NCBI RefSeq assembly: GCF_002443255.2
Contig: NW_019211457.1
Coordinates: 34,478,105 to 34,542,104 of the forward strand
Source: Varroa destructor
Lineage: Eukaryota > Arthropoda > Arachnida > Mesostigmata > Varroidae
Length of the DNA: 64,000 bases
Reading direction: 5' to 3'
Shown: piece after piece, positions 9,541 through 23,043 of the stretch
How the letters are laid out: the number at the start of each line of letters is the position of its first letter
Position numbering within the stretch: position 1 is the stretch's first letter
The notes under the pieces: generated by a model
What the model was told of the DNA's origin: nothing
The model's input: the letters and a program-made list of their open reading frames with translations, nothing else
Databases searched by the model: none
Translations under genes and position numbers: made by a program

Positions 9541-11970
9541 AACTCAAATTGAAAGTTGTGCTATCGTCCGGATGCTGTATGATCATGAAGGGTCTAGGCT
9601 TTCAAAGCGAGGGTCAAAGAAGTTCGGCTACATTTGTTCCTACAAAACCGCTGAAGCAGCGTCAGCATCACAAAGCCTTTGTCTAATTTATATTACCGTA
9701 AATAGACAAACCATGCGATCTTCACTGCATGAACTTCGTCGCCATGCCATCAACAATACGACGGGCGTCTTCGCTCTGAATTCGAGTAGGTTGAAAATAA
9801 GGCTATACATCCTGCCTAGACTTACATCTTTTGGCATAATACACTCTTGTTCTTTTGCTTTTTTATTCTTCAGTTTCAATGTTTGCAAAACGATTGTTCC
9901 TCTGTTATATGTGTAATGTAACAGGCATCAAGTGCGCGCACTGTTGTATTTCGACTTAGTAAAATTATTAATCTTGAAACGATCCAAGTCACTATAAACA
10001 CGCTCGCTGAATCCGCGGGGGTGGAGGAGGTTGACGAGGTCAGATCAGTTGACGCCGGCCGCCGACGTAATAACGTAACTAATCGAGCTGCCACCTACGC
10101 CACTCACGGCATTGGAAGAAGAGCCATGACAAGGGAACAGGTAAACAATGACGAAAAAGGGGCACCTTGATACAAACACTAGAACACAAATACGGAGCTA
10201 CACAATCCGCTTGGCGTTCGGGTATCAAACGAATAGGTTCTAACAAAGCGGAATATCTGTTGTTTTCTGATAGATTGTTAGCCATAAAGACACACGGACG
10301 CACAAATGGCTGTAATTACTTGGGTGGCAAAGAAATAGCTTGAGTTAAAATTGAATACGTTTCTCTGCTTATTTAATTGGCGCCTTGTTTTGCGGCAGCT
10401 TTACGATTCTAGCTTAATATCTGTTTGGTTCAATTGATGGCCATTAAAATGTATTCTCAACGTTACATTTTTACCGGTACCAGATTACGCCTTGTCTATG
10501 ATAAGGTAGATTACAAGAACACAGACTAGACTCGAGACTAGATCAGTCCTTAGAGAGGCACTATGGGTATTAGCATATGCATGCCTAGATCTAGTTGGAC
10601 AGAAGGACTATAAAACCTGTGTTGGCTGGCTAGACATAGGCATTGATCCTATCAAAAATAACTTTTATCATTTTCTACTAAATGTACGCATCGTAGAATT
10701 TAACTTGTTTTAACTGCATGTAGCGGAATGTAACATGTCTTAGAGGTTTCATCGAAACGGCCCTACTTGCGATAATCACAAATCCGTCAACGATAACGAT
10801 CAATTACCGACGTTATTTCTGCTAGGGATACCTGCTAAAGCTTAGTCAGCGGCCCAATATGCTCCTTTTGTTCAAATCAGATACATCTCTTCTTTTATCG
10901 ATTAATCCTAGTTGGTCAATTGAGTGCTGCCCTTTTCCTCGTTAAAGCCTTTTGAAGAAAAGTTCTGCTCAGCAAGGGATAGGCGAACGGATCAAATGCT
11001 GAGGTTTTTCAAAACACCGTTTTCATCATATTTCTTAGCGTGCTCATGCGGTTTGTTAAGCATCGGCCTGTGCCCCGTGGTTGCTAAGCATTGCTACAAG
11101 CCCTACGCACTACGGCCGCCGAGCGTAAATGTTTACGATGGCTGCTATTGGGTTGAAAGCGTTCACCTAGAATAGCGCGCAATTGTAATTTAAAATAGAG
11201 GGGTAGGCCCAAGAACGAATTGCTCCGCCACAGGAGAGGGTGCCAAAGCAAAACTAGCGTTGATTGCCAAATGCGAATGATTGCGCCCCCATTTTGTTGG
11301 AGGTTTTTGGTCGTCGTTTGCAGCATCGTCGTTCATAGCGTTGGCTGCGCTGAGTTCATACGTTGTGAAGCGGCGGAGTGCTAGTCTCTGATAAATACAC
11401 ATTCGCATATATATGCATTCTTCGTTCTTGTTCGATAGGTCTGCTGTGTCCGTTTATCTGTTATGCGGTGATGGTGGTCGATTATGCGGCACCCACGGCG
11501 GACATGGGGCGAATTCATTCGGCTCGACTTTCGTTGTCGTTGATTCGTCGCTCTCTGCCGCCTGATGATCAAACAAACGAAGTCGAAGAGAGGGTTGAGC
11601 GCCAAATATGAAAATCTGCAACGTTAGGAAGGCGCCCAGGACTTCGCTCAGGTCATTACCATGACACTGAGTAGAAGTAAGGCAGGACAGACTGGTCTTC
11701 TACTCAAGTCGAAATGAGGAGGAGGACAAGGCGACAGAAAAAAGCAACTGTGTAATCGGCAAAAGAATAAGGATAAAAGGCCAAAGCAGAAAAGCGACGG
11801 AGGAGGGCCGCTGGTAACCGTTAATCGCCTATAGATAGGTCAGTGGCTGGCCATTTCAAAGGCCTTGGTACGCATAGACAGGAGTCAACTAGCGTCGATA
11901 GTTGAAAAAAGATGCGGGCATGATGAAGTCTCTTTTCAATGAGAAAAGGAAAAAGGAAATCTTTTTTTCC

Positions 11971-11999
11971 ATATATATGTATATATATATATATATATA
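11971..11999. repeat. (AT)n microsatellite
   Basis: About 14 AT units with one GT interruption, preceded by a T-run. Confidence 0.9.
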
Positions 12000-12792
12000 A
12001 GGAAAGAGGGCGAAAAAAGGGGAGCAAACTGACATTCTGCTGGACTGTTCTTCTGAGAAACAGGTCATGTATATAGGTGTACCCACGTTCATGAAATGTC
12101 CCAGTGAAGCATAATGCTCAAACGGCAAACGCTGAGAATTGAAATATCGATCAAGCAAATTGTGCGGCTAATAAAAATTAGCATTCCCTATTCTAAATGG
12201 ATGAAGAAATCATATAGAGTGACAAATAGGTCTTCATAACTAATTCACAAGTATTTATAACTATCATGGCATCATATATATTGTGTATGCACATACGTTA
12301 ACAGTTCCGAATTGCTTCTCTGAATAAGCTGTAGCAAAAATGCAATCTGACTGAATTGTCCCGATCTGCTTAGGCAAAAGCAAACAGAACGAGAATCAGG
12401 GATCGTTTGAAAGTTAACGTGCCGCCGCGGACGCTTCAATTCCGATACCGGACGCTTTTCTCCGGGCCGTTTTAGCCTACTCTACTCCATTTCGAACTTT
12501 GCGTAAATGCAAATAGATGTGTCCGTCTCAGTTGGCATCACGAACGGAACAGCCATACGATATAATTTTAGGAGCCTTACATTATACAGGCCAACGGCGA
12601 ATGAATCACAACGGTGAGGATCTATGGCATTGGAAACCATTTGAAGTCAAACTTACGAAACGCGTCAGTCGACAGGAAGCTTAATATTGCGTAAATACGC
12701 TAGAACTGTAGCAGGCGGGCGCATGCCCCCCAAGTAGAATACTAGCAATGGCCTAAGCCGAAAATAATTTCGTACTGCGCCGAATACCGCCA

Positions 12793-12793
<1 letters not shown>

Positions 12794-12823
<30 letters not shown>
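12794..12823. repeat. (TGC)10 triplet tract
   Basis: Ten uninterrupted TGC units followed by two TGT units. Read on the minus strand it is a pure CAG run. No open reading frame of convincing length crosses it, so it is more likely a non-coding microsatellite than a polyglutamine-coding tract. Confidence 0.95.
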
Positions 12824-12828
<5 letters not shown>

Positions 12829-13960
12829 TTTCTGTGTTTAATTATTAACCAGCGATCCGTAGCCATATTTGCGTCATTGTAGTAGGGTCAGATGCCCATT
12901 GTTAAGCACACCGGTAATTACGATATGTGCTTATATCTAGTCATCATGCACTATAATGATGCAGTCAATTCCCGAAGGGAGGTGTAAAAGACAAATGCTT
13001 TTAAATCTTGCTGCGTCCTTGATACTCTCCCAGACGACACTCAAATATCAAACTAATTCACAAAAAGTAGGAAACTATCCTTTAATACTACATGTATAGT
13101 ATTGATTTCATTTCTGCATTGTACGTCGACAAAAAACGTATGACGAAGTTAGCATCTACTTAAGTTCTGACTGGGGCTCTTCTAATTTCTGTTCGTGTCT
13201 TTTATTTATCATCGTCCATAAACTACTCGATTCTTCTTTAAATTTGCACTAGATTGCAGCATAATCGGCTTGCACCCGAACACTGTCGTACTGACAATCA
13301 AAAAGTTGGCCAGTTAACTCGTGCACTATTGTAAGCTAGTAAATCCTTAAGGGTCCGCCTTCGCTCTAATCAGCGGAACGGAGCGATCCGTGATTGTCTG
13401 AAGGTTTAACATGTTCATATAGTGGAAAGAGTCCATAATCGTCTGCGTGAATTCGTTTTACCACGAGGATCTTACGGTCGATCTTGATCGCACCCCCTTA
13501 CGTTTATCCGTCCATCTTTCCCGTTCAGCTCTTTGTCTCTACGTTCACTCGGCGTACCTATTTACTCCGCAGTAATGTGTCCTTCACGACGCTTCAATCC
13601 GGTCTTCGGTCAACAGCGCCATCGTGATCCGACACAGCCCTGTCGCAGCGAGCCATTGAAATCGTTACATTTACACTCGGACGAAACGAGTGCGTTTTGC
13701 GAACCGGGTGGTCCGATTTGCGGTAGACTCTTTCTCTGCATTTAAGTCTCGTAGTTATTGTTATCAGTGTCCGTTGCACTTCGACTGGACTTCCTGGGCT
13801 TTTCTCGGAGCGAGTGCATCGTTGGCTGAGCGCCGTTACCGTATACAGCGTTCGGGCCGCCTTGAAGCTCGTCGCCCACTCGGCATCTTGATGACATAGA
13901 CATTTTAAAGACCACAAATAGATCTATCTTATTTCTGATCATTGTGAATTTCTTTTTTAG

Positions 13961-14087
13961 TGTAGTCGTCATTCGCTGCTGGTTCGTTCTCCCTACCAGC
14001 CTTGTAAGGGCTGTCTGCAGTATATTCGGTGCTTGTTCCCGCCTTCGCTGTCGGCCGCGCAACTTTTCACCGCTCACTACTGAATTG
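13961..14087 (+). CDS. Candidate internal exon
   Basis: The 127-nt segment lies between a very good acceptor (GTGAATTTCTTTTTTAG) and a good donor (GAATTG|GTAAGATG). One frame (1 nt, then 42 codons) is open from acceptor to donor. A second frame is open for 40 cysteine-containing codons to a TGA at 14081. Two frames being open at once shows how weak the frame evidence is, but the paired splice signals in a GC-rich island are worth testing. Confidence 0.15.
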
Positions 14088-15009
14088 GTAAGATGAAATA
14101 ATATTTCACATTTACGCGCGCTTTTGCGCGCCCAAACACACACAACGGTAACGACGATACTGGTGAAGATGACAACATCTACATCAACGTCGACGCATTG
14201 CTAGACAAGTGGAACAATTTACCGCTTGATCAACTCTTCGCGGAGTGGGGCTACTACGACTGCTGCTGCCGCTGACGGAGACGGCAGCCGCAGCCAGTGA
14301 CGTGATGCCGTACGCGAATCGGTAAACAAGTCGCAGTCAGCAGCGGCGGCTTTCGCAGCGGTGGCGGGCGGTGGTGGTTAACCAGAGGCTGCCATGGGCC
14401 GCAAAAGGATCCACCGCGGACAGACAGACGGAACGAAACGACGTTGAGCGCAAAAATGACCGCTAGCAGCGATAGCGGCAAAAGCGGAGGAGAGCCGTTG
14501 CATGCATAAAAATGGAACAACAAAAAAGCCACTGTAAAGAAAGAAGAAGGAGAGGGGGAGCAAGAGCAACGTCCTCGTCAGAAATAGTTACAGAAGTGAC
14601 TGGGTATTACATGTCGGATCGCAGAAGCTTCTGAAACGCAGCCGAAACAGATAGAGAGAAGAAAGAAGAGGAGCATGCCGATTTCAGCTTCAGCGTGAGT
14701 CTGCTGAAGTTCAGATTGAAGCTACAGTCAGTTTCGGCGGAACTAGGTTTTACGAGGTAGTAGTCCACTCAGCTCCTAGGCATTTTTATCTCCGTATAGA
14801 ACCAACAAGCGCATTGCAACAGAGGTAACGAGAACAGGCCGCGTTTTCGTTACTCGGTCGCTACCTTCGCGGTTCATTTCGAAATGACTGCTACTTCAAA
14901 AAAGCGGTGGCGAGATCCAGCAAAGCGCGATCCGTTCACCGTCGACCACCCCCTGAGACGTCAAACAGAAGAGATGTCACTCATTCACCCGTTTAAAGTT
15001 CTCGACCAC

Positions 15010-15011
<2 letters not shown>

Positions 15012-15041
<30 letters not shown>
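15012..15041. repeat. (CGG)10 triplet tract
   Basis: Ten pure CGG units, the longest CGG run in the window, at the 3' edge of a GC-rich island. In a short open frame it would encode polyglycine, but a 5' UTR location is equally likely. Confidence 0.95.
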
Positions 15042-15042
<1 letters not shown>

Positions 15043-18000
15043 AACCGAGAAGGATGCGCCAGCGAAAATGGCGAACTGGTGGCCGAAAAAACAAGGGGTT
15101 GGCGATAACTGCTGGTCCAACTGTTATTACCAACTTGGCCGAAGCGGCCCGCCTTTCTGCATCAGAGATTCACTGCCGACTCGCGAACTTGTAACAAGCT
15201 GCTACTGTGAAGCCTGACGTCGCGCAGCTAAACCAGAATGAACGAACTCACAGTCACAACAATAACAAGAAGCCTACGTCAACAATCACGTCACACAAAA
15301 AATAGCATATCAAACAGGAGAGACAACAACAACAAAGGTAGTATTAGAATTCTGACAGTGCGATGTGATGCGAACGATATTTAGAAAAGGAGCTCAAATA
15401 AGGCAAAACTGATAAAGACTTGAGGACGAGCAACCTAGGTTGCTTCAGGTGAAAATAGCTCAGTTCAGATAGATTCCACGTCCCCTAGCACCGGAGATGC
15501 AACGGAGAATGACAGCAAACGGCCTCATCAAACCTGTCAAACGAACATCATGGCAGGACCGTGCCAAATAAAAAAAACACCGATACAGTTTGTCGAAAAG
15601 CATAAAGCGTGTACCCGAGAAAATCGATGCTGGCTTGCTAAAAATGGCAATTCATACAACGGTCGCATGATAGGTCGGAAAATAAAGCCAGGAAATATTG
15701 TACGTGGGCAGGCCGTTCATGAACAATACGACTGTGGCTTCGTCCTTTACGCTTTACATCACGAAACTATGCGGTAATTTGGCGAGGACAACAAAAGGGC
15801 TCCTCGCGGAGTATCCCGATGGTAATGTGGATCTGCACAATGAGAAACGTAATGCATCGAAATTGTCAAACTTCCATTGATCTTCCAATCAATACTTGAT
15901 TTAGATTAATAAAAGGTTACATCTGTATTTCTATATATTTGATGGAAAAATGTTTGCCATCATTTTGTGTAAGCACTTTTGTTTAAATTAATTTTTTGCG
16001 AGATGCCGTGTTGGGAATATGGAAGCCGGTGATGACACTTCGTCCAGTCGCGTACGGATCTTACTAACGTACGAGCCCCACAGGCATTATCGTTACACAG
16101 AGATTATTTGTAAAACCAGTTAGCTATTTGGCAACTATCTCGTGCCTGTCGCCAAACCCGGCTCAGTCATATTATTGCAATTACGTGTTTGCCTAGTAAA
16201 CTTCAATCGATGACCAAGCTCTTCAGTTATTGCAGCGATACCCTAAAAAAAACTATTACCTAAAAGGATGCGAAGTGGTAATTATATTGTAAATGTAGAT
16301 CTGCTGCAGTATTACTGTGAATATTGGAAAAAAAAAACAGTAATCTAAGCGATTTATTTGGTGGTCCTTCGTATTGCTGGCCGGTTCTTCCAAATGACCA
16401 GCACTAATTTTTTTACTTTAACACGTACTGGACCTAACGTTGCATGGCAGCGCCAAGATCTGCATCAGTAAAACAGCTAGGTCGCAGCTAACAAAAAAAG
16501 AAGACAGGAAGCTGGATCAATCAATAGCTCTCCATCGTTTGTCCGCTCACTCGCTTACCTTATGTCCATTAATTTGCCGTTATCTATATCTATATATATG
16601 TAGGTATGGTGAGAACAACCAGTCATCTCTGATTTTCCACTGCCCCAAGCTGCCTGTCTCTAGCTGGTCCACGTACTCCCGCACTGAAGGAAGACCCTAT
16701 ATTGTTTGATGTTCATGATACCACCTTCTAATTGAGCTGGATCTGCAGCAAGGTCGACACGGCAATCGTATAAGTGACGACGAAGCACGCTGAACTCACA
16801 ATCAGGAAAAGCAAAAATTTCCATCGTCTATTATTCGATACCCATTTCACCGGCACATTGTTTATTGAACGAACTATCCTGTCTGGGCTGCCGGACTCCT
16901 GTTTTGTCTAGTGCCGTCAACAACTAAAGGAGAATCAGCGATTGGAGAAGATTCGTTTCTTATTTGCGTCGCAGTGCGCATATAGTGTGACTCATAGCCA
17001 TCAAGACGAATGAAAGCTGCGAGAAGCAGTACGTTCGCAACACGTCAGCGAAAACAGAGGGTGGCCAAGCGGCGCTTCAGGGGCGGCGATGACGGCCGAT
17101 CGACGTCCTGTAGCAACAGAATCAATAATCATTGGTTGGTAGTCTAACGGTGATTCCACGGTTAACAAAAGTAACAAATATAGCGACAGTGACAAGAGGA
17201 TGGCAGAGATAGCTGCACTGATTAATTTCGCCCAGTAATAGGCTGAAACGATTCGAATAAACCCCGATCGATATGGCTACTATCGATCAACAGTTAGATG
17301 AGAGCAACGGGAAGCCCAGTAAAGGTTGAAACCGCTACGGTGTCAGAAACTTGTCAGGACGAGACACAAGTTAGATGACGAAGATCATGCCAGCGGAATT
17401 TATACTTCACTATGGGGAGTAATATTAGCGACACCCATCCCATCATGGCTTCCAACGCAATGACCAGCCGCGCCCCCTCAATTGGACGATCATTGTTACG
17501 TAGAAATGAGCTAGTATAGCTTTAGTAGCATCTCGTTCCAGAAGAAAATGAATAAATGTTATCGATCTTATCATTCAGCGCTGGCTTGAGGGACGTTTAA
17601 ACTGTGCACGATCATCCTCACAAATTACCGTCACCTGTCATCCAAGTATCGGAAATTCCGTATCGAGAAAATAGAGGCGTATTCGGTTTGGAACTGCGCA
17701 CGCCGTTGATCTGGTCCGTGTTGGATTTGTTGGTTAGTCCAACTGCCGATTTAACGTGCCGCGCTCATCAAATGAACGTTTTGCATCTTTTCCGTGCTCC
17801 AATCTCACTTCAATAAATCAAATTATAGATCCATCATCGGTAAATTACTACATACCTATGAGTTTTTCTTATATCAAGCATTTAGAACGTAGAAGAAAAT
17901 GAGTATTGACCTACGAACATAGCGTGTCTTTCCCTCTTGGGAATTTATGCAGACATATTGAGCGAACTGGGTGTACGTGGTCCGTAGAAAGTTTCATATA

Positions 18001-18111
18001 GATGGCAGACACTGAATCAGCTTTCTACCGCGTGCGTATATCATTCGATCACTCTGGTGATGCCAAAATAATTATCATAAAATACTCTTAACTAATTAAC
18101 TAGCTTGTTAG

Positions 18112-18467
18112 CCAGCATACGAAGACGGGTTCAGCGTGCACGGTATTTTGTAAGTTGCCTCTTGTAGCAGCCCGTCAAGTTATTGGCCCAAGGTTTCAGT
18201 TAAGTAATATACTCGTTTTTCTCTCTCTACTTTTCTTGACAGCTTCCCGTCCGATTTTCCAATGCAAGAAGACGCGAAGCAGTGCAATATGGCGTCGAGC
18301 CAATAATAATTCACTTACATGGCCTCGCCGTGTGGTTGCCGACCTTTCACGGCCAGCGGACGCTCATCCTGAATGATGTCCTGTATTTGTGTAATTACCT
18401 CTTTGTGTTTATTCTAAATATTAAGCATCACGTTTCCAAACATCTTTTCCCACCGAACGCTAGCTGA
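18112..18467 (+). CDS. Candidate two-exon 3' end, unknown product
   Basis: A small segment (about 18112-18149) ends at TATTTT|GTAAGTTGC. After 93 nt of intron, a pyrimidine-rich acceptor (TTTTTCTCTCTCTACTTTTCTTGACAG, written here as its core at 18215-18242) opens 18243-18467. There the phase-0 frame runs 74 residues to TGA. The acceptor is among the best in the window. The translated end is hydrophobic in the middle (LNDVLYLCNYLFVFILNI), possibly one membrane segment. All three frames are open for at least 20 codons after the acceptor, so the frame choice rests only on length. No family is recognised. Confidence 0.18.
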
Positions 18468-21400
18468 GCTACGTATAGGCTATCAGCGTACGAGTGCTAT
18501 AGCTGCACCGACAACCTACATCAACTAAAAGCAATAGAGGATATTAGTTTCCCTAATTGGATCAGAAACTTCGGAGAAAATTGTTTTCGTAATTATAATT
18601 GACGCATTGGCAAAACAATGTAGCTAGCAAGTCTATTGCCGTCAGTCTCTGACACGCAGTAAACGTGAACACCTTCTGTTTAGGTTAAATACGTATTAAA
18701 ATATGAAAAGACATATAACTTATTTCTTATAGTCCGAGACAAGCTCTCAAGCGTTTGGAGCCTGCTATTACCAATATTGAAAGCGCGCTAGATCGAATAG
18801 ATAAAACAGGAACTATTATATTCTAGTATGAAGTTACAGGGTCGAGAATGCGCCTCTTAAACACTGTATGTGTGCGGACGAAAACGTCGTAGTTACTAGG
18901 GTGCTTGGGGTTGAGTGGAGGTCTTTGGGGTGGCGTTGTAGGGATGGCGTCTATTAATCGCACTTGGCCTTAGGACATATTAGCCCTGCTGTGAACCAAG
19001 ACAAATAATTTCTCTACGCAATCAAAAGGAGTCATTCGAAAAGGTTCAACTAATTAACTATATTCTTCAGTGCCCCATAGCTGTAAAGAACGCAAGACTC
19101 GTTTTCAGCAGGTAATAATAGCCCCCGCCGACGCTGCCAACAGCCTTAATTGTCCTAGGCCAACCTTACGTACTAGCATAAACCTACTACGCCAGTTTTG
19201 TTGTGCATTAGAAATTAAGCGGACAGGTCGTTCTACGGAGATCGCTTACGTGCGGTTTCCGACCGCTTTTTATAGCCAGGATATCAACAAGTTAGGATAC
19301 AACAAAGGGCCACTCGTAGGACGTTTATTGGGTTCCTCATTAAATAACTCGAGCTGCCACTGTAAAATATTAAGCCCCTATATTCGTGTATACTTGCATG
19401 CGCAGGGCTTGAAGACATAGGCAATTATATATGTTACAACGAAAATTACTTTCGACATAAACTTATACGGGTCAATCTTCGATCGATTCTCCTCGGAGTA
19501 TCGATGAAGATACGCGTTTATCGCACGTATCAGAGGGCGGGTGAACACCCAGTTCTGTTTGTTTTATTCCTATGATACAACAAAATGAGTGACGCATCGA
19601 AACCGACGCAATTAACGGAAGCAAACAAGACGTTTATTCGGCATATTCGAAAATTTCCCGGTGGAAGAGCACTGAAGTAAGCGAGAATCCGCCAAATCAC
19701 TGTTATCGTAGTAATTAATGCATCCTTTGCCCGGGTCGGAACCGCTCCACGGTTATTGAACGATCGTCAAGGAACCCTTATGTGTTTCCTTCGCCGCTTA
19801 ATTACCGATTAAACATCTTTGTTAATTTTATTTTGCTCCTATTGGCCCATAGATTTCCAGCTCTCCAACAATCTATTATAGACGTGGCGTCCCTTTGTCA
19901 TGAGTGCGCTAGCCATGTATATACGCACACACACGAACCCAATACTATTACGGGGCGAGTAAAACTCGAAACGGAACCTGCTTACGCGAATAAGGGACCC
20001 GATGCGGACTAAAGTGGAAAATTATCTCGTCCACCTTTCAGTTCGACCTGGAGACGTTGAATAATTTTCAAAAACTCGTTTATACAGTAATTCGTCATTG
20101 AAGAACGCAAACGCGTCTTTGGCTGGCCCAGCGAACTACAAATGTTGCATTTAGAAAACATAGCTACGTCATTTCGGTTTGATATACTGTAATTACGCTC
20201 GAGTAATCGCCGACGTTTTATTAAGGCTCGGCGTTTGATCGTGCTTTACTTTGCTGTTGTCGTTACCCTTCGACGATTGGTCCTGTGTTTCTCGATCTAA
20301 CCTTTCTAACAATGTAGAAGAAAACTAGGCAGAAAAAAGCGGACGGATTTTTCTGCGGCGGTTGTTGCTTATTATTTATTTTTTGTTTATTATTGATCTT
20401 ACCGGCACTTTATAGTGACAATAACAACATCTATCAGTGCCAGTTGAGCGCGTGCTTTTGTCTGCTAAACGATCGCATAAATTGCCTTGTACTATGTAGT
20501 GTATAGCGCGCCATCTATCGGCATCGTGAAGGCGCTCGGCTGCTGCTGGTAGTGCTGGCATTGTGAAAGCGTTCTCATTGTTTTGGGTGTAGGTATTTCC
20601 CCAAAAAGGAAATCGGATTGATCTTTGACTAATCAGGCCAGCGGCGCCTGATCAACTAGAGCTGGTCTAGTAGTGGCCGTCATAACAGAGAACCTGTATC
20701 GTATAATGCCTAACGACAGGTCTACGCGCAAACTCAGAAGAACACGAACGTATATGACCAAATCTCTGCTAGTCGTTTACGCGCATCTTCTAAGCGTTTC
20801 CACAAATACAAGAGTACTTTCCTCACATGGTAAGTAATATCATTATCGTCCAACTCAGCGAGAACAAACGCGATAGACGAAAAACGAGCTTGTCGGATGC
20901 CAACGACCCGTACTATCATTGCGTTACTGCTCCGTTGACACATAACGCAGATAGTTCAAACGCATAGATAGTACAAGCAGTAGCAGAAGCAAACAGACAT
21001 ATGTATCTGGCTGTCGTCATGTGCAGGCGTAACTTGGGGTAATTTATACTTTTTAATTGCGCTGCTACTGCTGCTGACACAGTTGCCCCCCGCATCAGAT
21101 CGTGCTTCAAGCTTCTGCCGTCAGCCTTATAAGCGTTTCATTTGCTTATTTCTCCCACAACATGTGCGCTCCCCGAGTAACGGCTGCAGTTTCTCCCCGC
21201 CCTAGTGAATCAGGCTCAGCGATTTAATTATGGATCTTTGCTTTCCATCCGCTTCCGACTTGCTGGTGTCTCTCCTTTACGCCTTCGTATTTCCTTTAAA
21301 AAGACTCTCCATTTTGCTCCATTCGACAAACTGTTTCTGATCTTTAATTTGAACAGTCAAAGTACTCTGGGGGTTTTTGGCTCTCTTTTCTTCTGCTACT

Positions 21401-21692
21401 TCAGCTCCATCCGCTATACTTTGTTCGTTCACAGGGACTCATCGATGCGCGCGATAAGATCTTCGTAACCACTTGACTTACTGCACGTATGCATGTGTTC
21501 GCGTACCGTCCGTCCCTGCGATAGCACAAAATCCGAACAAGCAGCACATGATTCATCAGTGTACTATATTTAACCAAGCACATCCTGTTTTTTTGTCACG
21601 TTTCGATTTCGACACACGCCATAGATAGCAGTGCATGGCCGGGATTCACCGTCAGCATTCAAACGGCCCCCGGAGGCAGAGTTTTGATAGTG

Positions 21693-21739
21693 GAAGGCGT
21701 GCCTTCGCGGCTAGCAGCCGGCTGCAATGGCACGCCTTC
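21693..21739. repeat. Nested GC-rich stem-loop
   Basis: Outer arms GAAGGCGTGCC (21693-21703) and GGCACGCCTTC (21729-21739) match perfectly. Between them lies a 12-bp palindrome (21714-21725) that overlaps a competing 5-bp stem (21708-21720). The surroundings are of ordinary composition. It could form a stable RNA hairpin or a cruciform. Confidence 0.8.
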
Positions 21740-22416
21740 GGTGAGGTGAACTGAGCAAGTAAACGCGATCGGCAACCACCGTTCGATGCTCACCGCTCGC
21801 TTTGCTGAATACGAACGGCACAAGAACAACAATTACCCACCACTGGACTAATGATAACTTTTAAATTGGCTTAATAATCGCTCTTTAATATCAAATCATC
21901 GATGTATATGAAGCTCGCGAATAAATAAATATATAGTGCTACGCACGGGTGTCTGTTTGTACGCGACGTGTTCGTGAGCGTCTGGCACCAGTCAACTACC
22001 GCGTAACTATTGGGGTATCATGTCGTCGCTTTACAAGGGTAGAAAATGCAACGAATCGAAAGTTGGCGCCGATTGCGTCGTTGTTATCGCTGCTGTTAAT
22101 GGTCATATTATTTGTGATGCAGCCAGCTCTGCCGATGCGGTACCTGGAATCCTATACTATTGTGTATCACGTAAATATAATTCCAATGCACAAATTGGCA
22201 ATGTTCTGTAGTGGCAAATACTCACTCGCTCGGCTAGTCAGCGGCGTCATCGTCAACACAAAACTAACACCAGCGTAAAACAGAAACAACACTTAGTATG
22301 GCCTTAAGCGTACACACCTCACACAAACGAAAGCAAGCAACACCATTGCACGCGCCTTTTACTTGCGTCCTCCTTGGATCGTAAGTTAATAAACTGAACA
22401 GCAGGATTAAGATGAC

Positions 22417-22441
22417 TATATATATATATATATATATATAT
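22417..22441. repeat. (TA)12 microsatellite
   Basis: Twelve uninterrupted TA units. Confidence 0.95.
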
Positions 22442-22857
22442 CTACATACATACCGGACCGTCTATATAATAGATGAAACGTCGTTCAGAACGCTATAAGC
22501 ATGTATTAGTTTCGGCGGCCAGAGTTATAAGTGGTACTACCAAAATACGAGGCAATAGACTCACACAAAGGACACTGAAGCTGAGCTGGATTGCTCCGGT
22601 ATAATTTACGCATTCTAAACGCAGCTTATAAACACTGGAAAACGCTACCACACCTTGCACGCGTTGAGCGTCATGACGTACTTCGAGTGCTTACCTCCGA
22701 TGACGACGGTGATGGTACAGCGACAGCTGTCAAGGGTGATACCGCGTTTCTTCGTAACCGAAGAACGAAAATGTATCGTAAAGATATAAGAGCTCGCAAA
22801 CGATAAGTATTGATTATTTCTACTATATATAGTCTTCGTAAGATCAACACGCGCGGA

Positions 22858-23043
22858 CTATCGTACGATAGCTTCTATCGTTCGTATACTGTTTGTAGAT
22901 TGAGTATCTTTAGTGGCATTTTGAATACCTAAAAAACGATTTATATATTTATGTTTCACTGTATTTATGCGCTTGTCCAATCTCTTTAATAACTTTTCAG
23001 TATCAGTGAATTGTACAATGAAATTGTCCACTTTAGCATACAT
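22858..23043 (-). CDS. Weak candidate small ORF, helix-rich
   Basis: A 61-codon ATG-started frame on the minus strand, composed mostly of charged and aliphatic residues in a helix-compatible order (TDTEKLLKRLDKRINTVKHK), ending at TAG. The frame is open a further 16 codons upstream of the ATG. No signal peptide, membrane segment or named domain is seen. It could be a small coiled-coil protein, an exon, or chance. Confidence 0.1.
   Translation of the reverse strand: MYAKVDNFIVQFTDTEKLLKRLDKRINTVKHKYINRFLGIQNATKDTQSTNSIRTIEAIVR

Larger units (their letters stand above)
6645..13490. other. Mostly non-coding stretch
   Basis: Apart from the candidates listed separately (7.0-7.2 kb, 7.6-7.8 kb and 9.2-9.5 kb), no gene is supported. 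The stretch contains a G-quadruplex motif (8920-8947), short perfect inverted repeats at 8450-8467 and 9082-9100, an AT microsatellite (11971-11999) and a (TGC)10 tract (12794-12823). A 77-codon plus-strand frame at 11378-11611 with a hydrophobic start was seen but has no supporting context. Confidence 0.5.
13490..15130. promoter_or_regulatory. GC/CpG-rich island with CGG tract
   Basis: A second island of raised GC and CpG content, ending in a pure (CGG)10 tract (15012-15041). Inside are a strong plus-strand acceptor at 13960, an acceptor at 13528 followed by a 72-codon open frame, and an acidic open stretch at about 14100-14275. A short ATG-started stretch ends at GTGAGT (about 14697). This collection fits a first-exon or promoter neighbourhood, but no consistent gene model could be closed. 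Confidence 0.28.

Noticed and set aside
12794..12823. (TGC)10 as a polyglutamine or polyalanine coding tract
   Set aside because: No open frame of meaningful length crosses it on either strand.
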